DNA of 64,000 nt, from NCBI GenBank assembly GCA_965207565.1, contig CBDBMQ010000015.1:1-64000 (forward strand), in the 5' to 3' direction. Numbering within the stretch: position 1 is the stretch's first letter; each line of letters starts with the position of its first letter. Below, one piece after another: positions 8,504 to 16,625 of the stretch. The stretch is from Bin80 sp965207565. GTDB lineage: Bacteria > Bacteroidota > Rhodothermia > Rhodothermales > Bin80. The notes beneath the pieces are model-generated. The model saw only the letters and a program-made list of their open reading frames with translations. It was not told where the DNA came from and ran no database searches. The translations under genes were made by a program, and so were the position numbers.

Positions 8504-10522
8504 TCACTTCAGCCCTAATTTCTCAAAGAATATTTTATTGCGAATTTCAGCATCCCGTAAAATCTTGTCCCATTTAATTACTTGAACAAAAAGGTTATTG
8601 TTGTCATACCACTGGAACCAACCGAGTTTATCTGGCATTACCTTGAAGTTTTTGATTTCATGTAGCCATTTCTCAACTTTCTGGTTAATATCACATACGA
8701 CGAACCCATAGGCAGGGGTGTTTTTCGTGATCTCAATCGGACGCCCCTTTGGAGTTTGATATTTTCCAGCACGGATATCATTGGTATAATGAAGAATCTT
8801 CAATATTGGGTCTTCCTGCGAAGATGCATCTGCAAACCTATCGTATTGTGGCCTCTTGAATTCGAAAATTGTAATCGGATTACTCTCAACATTATCTTCC
8901 CTGAACATATGTGGGAGGTCAAATATCAAGATGTCAGGCCGTTTTTGATTTCCTCTCCCAAGGGGCTTGTCAGAGGCAACATGGCTTGTGAAATTCAGAC
9001 GCTCGTCTATGAGCCATAAATTGTGATCCTCATAGGAAATCGTTTCTGTGTCTCTCTTTCGGCGGAATATTGTGTCGTGGACAATGCTTTCATGAGGATA
9101 ATTTCCTTCCTCGCATTTCTCAAGTCTTTTTCCGAATAGATCAAGAATCTTCTTGCGGAATACCACATACTCGGCAAGTTTCTCCTTACTTGAATCGGAT
9201 AAACCGTTAACTATATCAGTTAGGCCGGAATCCTCTGGGTCCAAATCTGCTGACGATAAAACGCTGTCAATTTTATCCTTTAGATCAGTGTCCCGACGAA
9301 ACTTGTCTACATGAAGATGCGATTCCATCTGCTCCTCGGTAGGATTGTAGGGTAACCGGGATATGTCTGATTTGGCCAAAATGCTTTTGTACCAAGGTGC
9401 CTTATTATCAACATAGGACTGAATACGCTCCCTCTTTTTATCCCGCTTGGTTTGAATATTTGATCCAACCGCATTCTCCGCAATTTTTGAGACTTCCGCT
9501 TCAATACTGATTCGTCCAATCGGATATTCTATCTCGGGGTGTTTTTTGAATTTAAATCCACCGCGTTCCACTGATACGTTCGCGTCAAGGTAGTCGCTAC
9601 ATACGTATGCCTTAACAATAAACCTGCGATTCTCATCTCCGTCTTCATATAAAGCTTCCTCAAACTCAGGGATATGATCAGATAAGGGGGTACTTGATAC
9701 CTCACGCTTGTGTGCGACAAAGCTAATCCAGTTTGTCCCACTTCTTGGCGTATACAGTTTGAAGATATATACCGAAAATTCCGCTTCGAATTTTTCCTCA
9801 CCAATTTGCCCGGATAGTGAGAAAGAGGAAGGATCTACCGGTAGTTTCTCTATGAATTTTTCTAATTTATTTTCGGAAAAGTCGTTCAGACATATTGGCT
9901 CAATACCGTCTTGCCCCATGCTGCAGTCCTCACGAAGAATAATTCTTGGGGGGTTGGCTCCCTCCAGAACAAAGAAGGGTAGAATACGCTGCACAATCAC
10001 CTTTGCTATAGTCTCAAGTTTTTTGTCAGAAATTGTTTTCCCACGGGGATGGCATATTCTAATAATGCTTCCAGTGTCCCTGTGTTCACTGCTATCATGT
10101 TCAAGATTGGAAACTATATCATGGCCACCGCCCATTGAGAAATTTCGATAGAAGAAGTCATTTTCATTTTTGTACACGCTCTTGACGGAAAAACTCTTGA
10201 AATGCTTGAGGCATACAAACCGTCCAAATCCTTTGCCACCCTGATGTATCTTCTGTTCCGTATAGAGTGTATCAAATGAATTGAGATGCTCGTCAGTAAA
10301 TCCAACCCCATTATCCTTAACTTCAAAGCCCTCAACGTTGGGGAGACTTTGATTCATCTCGGTTTGATTGCTACGTAACACGCGAACAGTGATACATCCG
10401 TCTGGACGATCTGCCTCCTCAATGGCTTGAACAGCGTTTACAATCAACTCAACAAGAGCAGCATATGGGTCAATTTTGCCGCCAATATTCTGGACAGCCC
10501 GTTTAATGTTGATCCCACTCAT
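8504..10522 (-). CDS. GHKL (Hsp90-like) ATPase fused to PD-(D/E)XK nuclease-like domain
   Basis: A 672-residue protein in which I see two active centres. The N-terminal Bergerat ATPase has its N box at E25-N29 (ELIVNAVQA), the G1 box D70-N-G-V-G-F75 and a GGKGFGRF lid at residues 95-102, as in MutL, GyrB and Hsp90. The middle third is a long helical and strand region with a charged linker. The C-terminal region contains KRPDILIF (P529, D530) and, 24 residues on, E554-F-K556, a good match to the PD-(D/E)XK nuclease core and to the arrangement in Shedu/DUF4263 nucleases. Nucleotide-driven dimerisation controlling DNA cleavage is therefore inferred, not shown. The gene is intact, lies 451 bases after the type III Res gene on the same strand, and sits among methyltransferase remains, so a role in anti-phage defence is likely by context. 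Confidence 0.72.
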   Translation of the reverse strand: MSGINIKRAVQNIGGKIDPYAALVELIVNAVQAIEEADRPDGCITVRVLRSNQTEMNQSLPNVEGFEVKDNGVGFTDEHLNSFDTLYTEQKIHQGGKGFGRFVCLKHFKSFSVKSVYKNENDFFYRNFSMGGGHDIVSNLEHDSSEHRDTGSIIRICHPRGKTISDKKLETIAKVIVQRILPFFVLEGANPPRIILREDCSMGQDGIEPICLNDFSENKLEKFIEKLPVDPSSFSLSGQIGEEKFEAEFSVYIFKLYTPRSGTNWISFVAHKREVSSTPLSDHIPEFEEALYEDGDENRRFIVKAYVCSDYLDANVSVERGGFKFKKHPEIEYPIGRISIEAEVSKIAENAVGSNIQTKRDKKRERIQSYVDNKAPWYKSILAKSDISRLPYNPTEEQMESHLHVDKFRRDTDLKDKIDSVLSSADLDPEDSGLTDIVNGLSDSSKEKLAEYVVFRKKILDLFGKRLEKCEEGNYPHESIVHDTIFRRKRDTETISYEDHNLWLIDERLNFTSHVASDKPLGRGNQKRPDILIFDLPHMFREDNVESNPITIFEFKRPQYDRFADASSQEDPILKILHYTNDIRAGKYQTPKGRPIEITKNTPAYGFVVCDINQKVEKWLHEIKNFKVMPDKLGWFQWYDNNNLFVQVIKWDKILRDAEIRNKIFFEKLGLK

Positions 10523-10973
10523 CGAGGAATCACGGAATTAGGTTTGCGGTGAAGAAAAATGACACATTCTACGTCAGCCTATTTGGGCAGGAATTGGCGC
10601 ATTACGCCCCAATCGCATACCACTTTGCTTCCATTCATCCGCCAAAGATAAGACTGAATTTGCTCTAATCTGGTATAAACTCTCAATATCATGTGGAAAC
10701 GAATGGAAGTTGTGCAAGGATTGGTTGATTTTTTATGAGCTGGACCGTTTATCGAACAGGAAGGTTACCCACCGGAAAGGCCGCGGGGGTTGTCTTGGGA
10801 TTGCCTCTTGTGGAAGATGTGAGGATTTTGTATTTCCTGCCAACAGGAATTATTTCCTTGGATAGAGTAGGAATTTGGTCCGTTGTTCGGACGGTACCAG
10901 AAGTTGTTGCTTGTGCCCGAGATAGTGTATAGAGGGCTTTTTACCTCGTACCGTACGCCGGGGGACGTGGGCG
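10523..10973. other. 451-base gap between Res and the GHKL-nuclease gene
   Basis: No gene is supported here. Short plus-strand frames (for example 10735-10932) have no recognisable domain and poor starts. No clear terminator for the Res transcript is visible. The gap is long compared with the overlapping mod-res junction, so the GHKL gene probably has its own promoter within it. I could not assign that promoter. Confidence 0.4.
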
Positions 10974-13900
10974 CTACAGATTCAAGACCGACTCCAACAT
11001 CGACGCGACGTAATCATCGTCTTCCTGAAAGAGGACATGCAGCTTCTGCATCTCCGCTTTCTCCATGCCCCAACGTGACTGCATCGCCGCAAAAGGGGTA
11101 TTTGAGACGATAAAGGACTCTAGGCGCACATGGGGGTCACCAAGTCGGTCTTCGATGTCCTTGATGGTCTTGAAGAATTCGATCTTGGAGTCAGTCGACT
11201 CGAGGTGCCAAAGTCCCTTTGGGTCGACAAAGACTATGTGCTGCCGATCATCGGCAAGCAGCCACATAATGAAGTCGGGGTGGTAGTTGTCGGCTTCGAA
11301 GAAGCCCACTCCACGGCCTATGCTGCGGTTTCGCAGTAGATAGAGATCACGGGTATTGAAAAAATCCGGGCGTCCATCACAGAAACGCTTCAGGTCCTCG
11401 ACGAAGCGGCGTTCACCCTTGTTGAGGGGTACCGGGATGATTTTGACGACGTTCGTGTCATCGAGACTGAGCAACGGCTCGTACAGGTGCTTCTCGAACC
11501 GAATGGCCTTTATGCCTTGGAATACCCAAGATATCTGTTTGCCCTCCCGGGCGGCGCAGATAAGCTCTTTGAGCTTGGCGACAATCTCCTCCTGTGATTG
11601 GTCGACCAGGATGCGATAATAACCTTGGTCATTGGGCGATTCCTTCATGCCGAGGAAATTGGAATCGTCGCGCTCTAGAGTACGGTATTCGAGATGGGGA
11701 AGCTCCCACGCACGCTTGTGGAAGGTGTAGTAACGCTCGGTGTACTTCTTGAGCAGTGCAAGGGCGATCTCATGCCAGAGACGCACCTTCTCATAGGAAT
11801 CTCCGACAAGCTCCTCTTTGGGAATCTGCAAGCGATACCAAGTCTTGTCGTCAAGCAGCGCTTCAATATCGGCCCGTGGGATGTTCAGGTTGTACCACCC
11901 GCGCTCCGCCTTGAATCGCTCCAATTCAAAGTAAAGCTGGTCAAGATCGAGAAAAGCGATATGGCTAGATGCCAAACTATCCTCATTCGGTACTGCATCG
12001 GTATCGCCACCCGTCACGCCGCCCGACTTCATTGCTTGGATCTTCGGATACCAGTTCAGCACCAGCGGGTTCTTCTGGAGGTATTCGGTACTTGGATCGC
12101 TGTGCGGGTCGGGCGGGCGAACGGTCGGGACAGGGCCAAGCTTGCGGAACATTTCGCCAACGCCAAACTCGGTGCTCACACCATTAATCATCCTTTTGAG
12201 CCGAATCGTCTTAAGTTTATGTCTTCTGATGTTTTCGGTCACCGGCAGTAGAAACTCCTTGATGTGGTCGTCCCTATTGGGCAGATCCTCTTCAGCGAGA
12301 AAGTCGCGGAATTGCGCCATGTAGTCAGCGCGGATGCCAAAGATGCCAAGTGTTTCGAGTAGATCAATGTGCTTTGGACGTTTGACGTTGCCCGGAAGTT
12401 GAGATCTGCCGCTACGTTTCAGGCTGCGGTTGTAACCCTTGAGCCGAACGCCGCGCCCGAAGAGTTGGATGATCTGTGCGCCCTCCCCCCTGCCGACATT
12501 CATCAGGCCCATCGTCGAGACACGCCAACTATTCCAGCCCTCGGTGAACTTTTTTGAACCGATCAACAGGTTTATCGTCGAATGGGATTGGTTAATCTGA
12601 TGAAAGAGTGACCCCGAGAACTCGCGTTCGCCCGTCTTGAGGCCGTGCTCCTTGCACCGCTTCATTAACCCGGCATCGTCGCCTACGTTGACAACGCCGA
12701 ACGCTTCGTTGTCCGCGCCCAAGCGCAATGCTATTTCGCCGGTAACACCCTTCAGGTTTTCGACATAGAGTTGGCCGCCGCCGGGGGCATTGAAAACGGT
12801 CCTAAGTGTATCCTCGAAGACCTGAGTGGGCGAGAGTCCCACAGAATTAAGATAAACGAAGCGTCCGGCGAACAGGTTCTTACCTACTGACGTCACAAGG
12901 CCTTGATTTAGAACCTGGTTAATGCGCTGGATGCTCCCGGCACGGTTGGCGACATAACGGTTCAGGAACTGCAGAATCGCCACGATGTCCGACGCGTCCC
13001 TCGTGGAGAGCTTCTTAGTCACGCGCCCACCTACAAAGATCCACAGAGGGTTCTCGATGTTGAACAACCGAAATGCGTTGCCGAGTTCGTGATAGAGTCG
13101 CTGCTGCTGGAAGAACGAGAGTAGAGCGGCCACCAAGTACAGATCAAGGTGACCCTGCTGCGTGTCCTCGTGAAGGTTGAGGATCTGGTAATCCTTGCCG
13201 AAGCCGTCTCCGTAGAAATGACGATAGGAGTAGTCGCAAAGCGTGCTTTTGGCATAGAGTTCCGTGAGCGCGGGCTTACCCTTGATTGCCTGCCCGAAAG
13301 TTGCGGAGTACTCGAAGGAGAACCCCTTCTCGCACAGAGCGTTGCGATAACCCATCCACGCGCCCTGTTCCCCTGAACTCGCCCCCCGATGCCCCTCATC
13401 CACGAGGACCAAGTTATTCCCTTCAAAGGCCTCGACGGCGATTGTCTTGTCACCCATATCGTCACCGAGCCGCGTGACTTCCAAGATCTCGACCGCTTGG
13501 CCGCTGAATAGGCCTCGACCGTCCTTGCTGAACCGCTTCGCATCAATGCCCGCTGCCCCCAACTCACGCAAGTGCTGTTGGGAGAGTCCCTCGTTGGGTG
13601 TGAGAAGTAGAATGCGGCTCAGTTCGTGCCGTCTACCGTGCCGAACTAGGGTGTCCTGATACTGCAGAATGTTGGCGTGCATCAGCAGCGTCTTCCCGCT
13701 ACCCGTCGCCATCCAGAAGGCGAGTTTGTTGAGTTGCGGCCACGCTTTCGCAGCTTCGTCGAACGCCGTGATCCGGTCGGCTCCGGTCTTATCCACATTG
13801 TAGGCGTCGATCTGTGCATTCAATTCTACGAGCAGTGCCTCGGGATCACAAAAATAGCGGTCCAGGTAAATCTCGCTGAAGAGAAGAGTCAGATACTGAA

Positions 13901-14219
13901 AATGTTTCCAGCGAATCGGTTCCTCGCCGCGAGTAATTCGGCGTTCGTTCAACCGTTGAGTATACCCGACGATGTTCTGGTCGTACTCCAGCAGAAGCTC
14001 TGTGGGCAGTTCTGTCAGGTTGTAGAAGTGTGCCGTCAGGGCGTGGTGGAAGCGATGGATGTTGTTTTCGTCCAGTCCTTCCATCTCTTCGTCATGCAGG
14101 TGTTTGGCCAAATCTTCGAAACGTTGTACGCCAAACAGCGAGAGCAACCACTGATGGATGACCAGCTTATGAGCAAACGGTACCTGAGACGTTTTGCGGG
14201 TAGCTTTCCTCTTCGCCAT
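10974..14219 (-). CDS. res: type III restriction-modification Res-like DEAD/DEAH helicase-nuclease
   Basis: A 1081-residue subunit that would translocate on or unwind DNA and cut it when partnered with a Mod methyltransferase. The superfamily 2 helicase motifs are complete: Walker A ATGSGKT at 171-177, DEGH at 274-277 in place of the usual DEAH, SATF at 305-308 and QLFGRGVR at 585-592. Near the C-terminus PD (D982) and D999-P-K1001 form a PD-(D/E)XK nuclease core (HPDFIMWLL, then VFVDPKGL). The start at 14219 overlaps the mod stop as TGATG, giving tight coupling; an upstream frame start at 14282 would run into mod and was rejected. The reading frame is undamaged although its partner Mod is broken, so restriction is probably inactive unless another Mod serves it. 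Confidence 0.9.
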   Translation of the reverse strand: MAKRKATRKTSQVPFAHKLVIHQWLLSLFGVQRFEDLAKHLHDEEMEGLDENNIHRFHHALTAHFYNLTELPTELLLEYDQNIVGYTQRLNERRITRGEEPIRWKHFQYLTLLFSEIYLDRYFCDPEALLVELNAQIDAYNVDKTGADRITAFDEAAKAWPQLNKLAFWMATGSGKTLLMHANILQYQDTLVRHGRRHELSRILLLTPNEGLSQQHLRELGAAGIDAKRFSKDGRGLFSGQAVEILEVTRLGDDMGDKTIAVEAFEGNNLVLVDEGHRGASSGEQGAWMGYRNALCEKGFSFEYSATFGQAIKGKPALTELYAKSTLCDYSYRHFYGDGFGKDYQILNLHEDTQQGHLDLYLVAALLSFFQQQRLYHELGNAFRLFNIENPLWIFVGGRVTKKLSTRDASDIVAILQFLNRYVANRAGSIQRINQVLNQGLVTSVGKNLFAGRFVYLNSVGLSPTQVFEDTLRTVFNAPGGGQLYVENLKGVTGEIALRLGADNEAFGVVNVGDDAGLMKRCKEHGLKTGEREFSGSLFHQINQSHSTINLLIGSKKFTEGWNSWRVSTMGLMNVGRGEGAQIIQLFGRGVRLKGYNRSLKRSGRSQLPGNVKRPKHIDLLETLGIFGIRADYMAQFRDFLAEEDLPNRDDHIKEFLLPVTENIRRHKLKTIRLKRMINGVSTEFGVGEMFRKLGPVPTVRPPDPHSDPSTEYLQKNPLVLNWYPKIQAMKSGGVTGGDTDAVPNEDSLASSHIAFLDLDQLYFELERFKAERGWYNLNIPRADIEALLDDKTWYRLQIPKEELVGDSYEKVRLWHEIALALLKKYTERYYTFHKRAWELPHLEYRTLERDDSNFLGMKESPNDQGYYRILVDQSQEEIVAKLKELICAAREGKQISWVFQGIKAIRFEKHLYEPLLSLDDTNVVKIIPVPLNKGERRFVEDLKRFCDGRPDFFNTRDLYLLRNRSIGRGVGFFEADNYHPDFIMWLLADDRQHIVFVDPKGLWHLESTDSKIEFFKTIKDIEDRLGDPHVRLESFIVSNTPFAAMQSRWGMEKAEMQKLHVLFQEDDDYVASMLESVLNL

Positions 14220-14800
14220 CACATCCCCTCTGTGTCGAACATCAGGCGATGGAAATCCTCCTCGATGAGACGAACCTTCCACAGGTCATCTGGAGTCTTG
14301 AGATTCTCGAGATTGTTCCCGCCATTGACGTAGATGAGGTCGAACTCGCTGTCTTTGGCCGAATAACCCCGCCAAGTGAACCACTCGTCCAATACCAGAT
14401 TGTCTTTTTCAGAATTGCCAGTCAGTTTGCGCCAGATGACAAGTGCTCGGCGACCGTCGGGTATTACACCGGTCACAGTGCGGAACCAGTAGGGGCCACC
14501 CTCTTCCTGCTTGAGGCATCCCTTCAAACGGAGGCGCTTCTCTCTATCGTGTTCGAATGCGGCGGCGTTAAAAGTCTGGGGTGCGGTGATGTGGTGAACC
14601 GTAAGACCGACCAGCCAGTTGAAGGTCTCTAGCAGATTGACGTTAACCTCGCGGCTCTCGTCCGAGCCAGGTAGTTTGACCTTCAGCTTGTATGCCGTGG
14701 GATCGGCGAAGTCCCGAATGTTAAGTAGCGACTGGCTGCCATGTGTCTCGACATTGAGCATATAGCGTAAAAGGTACTCCTCCCTGAAGCGCCCCCCCCC
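14219..14800 (-). pseudogene. mod: C-terminal fragment of the type III Mod methyltransferase (IS110-interrupted)
   Basis: The frame ending at 14219 encodes the conserved tail of the large Mod-type methyltransferase: FREEYLLRYMLNVETHGSQ, then NLLETFNWLVGLTVHHI and EFDLIYVNGGNNLENL, and finally VRLIEEDFHRLMFDTEGM. It is open upstream of the ATG at 14761 as far as the C-run at 14792-14800, where the IS110 element begins. The other part of the gene resumes on the far side of the element at about 16626. Joining the two gives KNKKGG followed by RFREEY without loss of residues. The domain's role in this family (target recognition or Res contact) is known only in general terms. The fragment may still be translated from the internal ATG and couples to res by TGATG overlap. 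Confidence 0.88.
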
Positions 14801-14944
14801 TGTATCTTATAGGTGATGTTTAACTGAGTCCAATTTTGTAAAATCATAAAATAAAAATTCGGCAGTATAGCTGGATGTTTTGAGTTGCTATACGGTCTGG
14901 TTTTTTAGATTTACAAAACAACAGCTTTTGTTTTGCATCATGTA

Positions 14945-15125
14945 ACTGCGGGTAACTCCCTGGGAGCAACCAAATTCCCCCTGCGTCTTGAACGCCTGGG
15001 GGGGATCTGTGCCCCAGGGAGTACCGTGATCCACGTCCAGTAGGGAGTTAGTGCCATTGAGCACCGATACAGGGACAGACGGAACGTCACGGCGACCCGC
15101 AATCTCCTAACCTTAAAGATACTCA
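14945..15125 (+). ncRNA. candidate IS110 bridge RNA region in the left non-coding end
   Basis: In the IS110 group, the guide (bridge) RNA is encoded in the non-coding left end before the transposase gene. Here that end contains strong inverted repeats. ACTCCCTGGG at 14955-14964 pairs perfectly with CCCAGGGAGT at 15013-15022. Inside it CCCCC (14977-14981) can pair with the G-run 14998-15004, and GCGT (14983-14986) with ACGC (14992-14995). A second, less paired region follows up to the transposase start at 15130. The structures are seen; the function as a guide RNA with target- and donor-binding loops is inferred from the family. RNA ends are approximate. Confidence 0.45.
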
Positions 15126-15129
15126 AATC

Positions 15130-16418
15130 ATGTCTATAAAATCTAGATTCACCATCTTTATTGGTGCGGACTGGGGTTCTCAGTTTCACCAAGTCTGCAT
15201 CCTGACCTTGGAGGGCATTCTTCTAGGTGAGAAGGTGTTTTCTCATTCTGGAGAAGGCCTCCAACAGCTGGCAGATTGGATCCTTGACCGCGCAGGCTGC
15301 GCTGCAGATAAGATTGCAGTCGGCATTGAGGTTCCGCATGGTCCCGTTGTGGACACTCTGTTGGAGCGAGGGTTTCACGTCTTTTCCATCAATCCCAAAC
15401 AAGCAGACCGATTTCGAGATCGGTTATCGCCGGCAGGGGCCAAAGATGACCGCCGAGATGCCCGCGTCATCGCCGATGCCCTCCGGACTGATATAGGATG
15501 CTTTCGGGAACTGAATCCAATGGATCCCAAGATTGTCCAGCTGCGCGAGTGGTCACGGATGAACCAGGAACTGACGAACCAGCGTACTCGCCTCACCCAC
15601 CAGATCCGAACCCAATTCTGGCGTTATTTCCCACAGTTCCTTACGCTCGGATTTGCATTGTATTCGCCAGCGCTCCGAGACCTCTGGAAACTCATTCTCA
15701 CGCCTAAGCGTGCACGCCGGGTTCATCTTAGTTCTGTGGAAAAGGTGCTGAAAAAACACCGTATTCGGCGTTTGAATGCGGAGCAGGTTCTAACCCACCT
15801 GCGCACCCAACCCATCAGCGTTGCAGCGGGTGTCGTTGAGGCGGCAACGGCCAGCATCCGAATTCATCTGCAGCAGCTTGAACTGCTTGAACGGCAGATC
15901 AGCGAAGCGAAACAAGCCATGAAAACGATCCTTGATTCGCTCAACGATGCTCAGAGCCCAGCTACTTCAAACTGCGCTTTGAACCAAGAGAAGAAAACAT
16001 CCTCCGAGGAAAAACCCTTGAGCGATGTGGAGATCCTGTTATCCATTCCAGGCATGGGACCAACAGTCCTGGCTGCGCTCATCTCGGAGGCCTATGGATT
16101 GCTCAGTGAGCAAGACTATCGAGCCCTACGATGTTTCTGTGGTGGTGGCACCCGTGACGAAACGTTCTGGGAAATCGGTGGAAGGTCGTTCGAAGAAAAG
16201 CCTGCCAGGCCCACTTGGTTAATGCAGTATACCACTGGAGCAGAGTGGCCATTCAGCATGATCGCATCAGCAGAGCGAAGTACGATGCCCTACGTAAGCG
16301 AGGACATAGCCACGGCCGAGCTCTGCGATCCGTTGCTGATCGACTCTTGGCCATCGCCTGTGTGATGCTTCGCGACCGGACACTCTTTGATCCCAGTCGT
16401 AGAACCGCCGCAGCCTAA
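15130..16418 (+). pseudogene. IS110-family transposase, twice frameshifted
   Basis: The first frame (15130 to about 16140) gives the RuvC-like DEDD domain: D14 in FIGADWGS, E67 in GIEVPHGP, and D106/D109 region in AKDDRRDARVIADAL. A long coiled-coil and the IPGMGPTVLAALISE helix-hairpin-helix start of the Tnp_20 domain follow. At about 16143 a one-base shift is needed to read CGVAPVTKRSGKS, which holds the conserved serine region. At about 16178 a second shift is needed to read VVRRKACQAHLVNAVYHWSRVAIQHD to the stop at 16418. Left as it is, the protein ends at 16365 with an unrelated tail and lacks the catalytic serine segment. The ATG at 15130 has no strong ribosome binding site. Confidence 0.85.
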
Positions 16419-16625
16419 TGAATGGCTCCACCAATTGTCCTCAGGTTCAGAAGAACTCATGGCGGTGGAATGAAAAAATCAAGAAAGAACGGTGCGGAAA
16501 TCACAGATTTCAACGAAAAATTTCGCCGCAAATCCCGTAAGTATCACTTAATGAGACAGATTCTCGAAAAAATGTAAAATAAATCGAAATTAACCCGTTT
16601 TAGATTTGGTAAAATGGTAGGGAGT

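Larger units (their letters stand above)
14801..16625 (+). mobile_element. IS110-family insertion sequence inside mod
   Basis: An element of about 1825 bases whose limits are set by where the interrupted mod reading frame stops and resumes. The left junction lies in the C-run 14792-14800 and the right in the C-run 16626-16633, so each edge is uncertain by a few bases. It carries one IS110-type transposase on the plus strand, opposite to mod, with a long non-coding left end (about 330 bases) and a right end of about 210 bases. No terminal inverted repeats are evident, as expected for IS110 elements, which integrate site-specifically using an RNA guide. The transposase has two frameshifts, so the copy is probably immobile now. 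Confidence 0.82.

Noticed and set aside
10735..10932. 65-codon plus-strand frame between Res and the GHKL-nuclease
   Set aside because: No domain or ribosome site, and it runs against the strand of the island.
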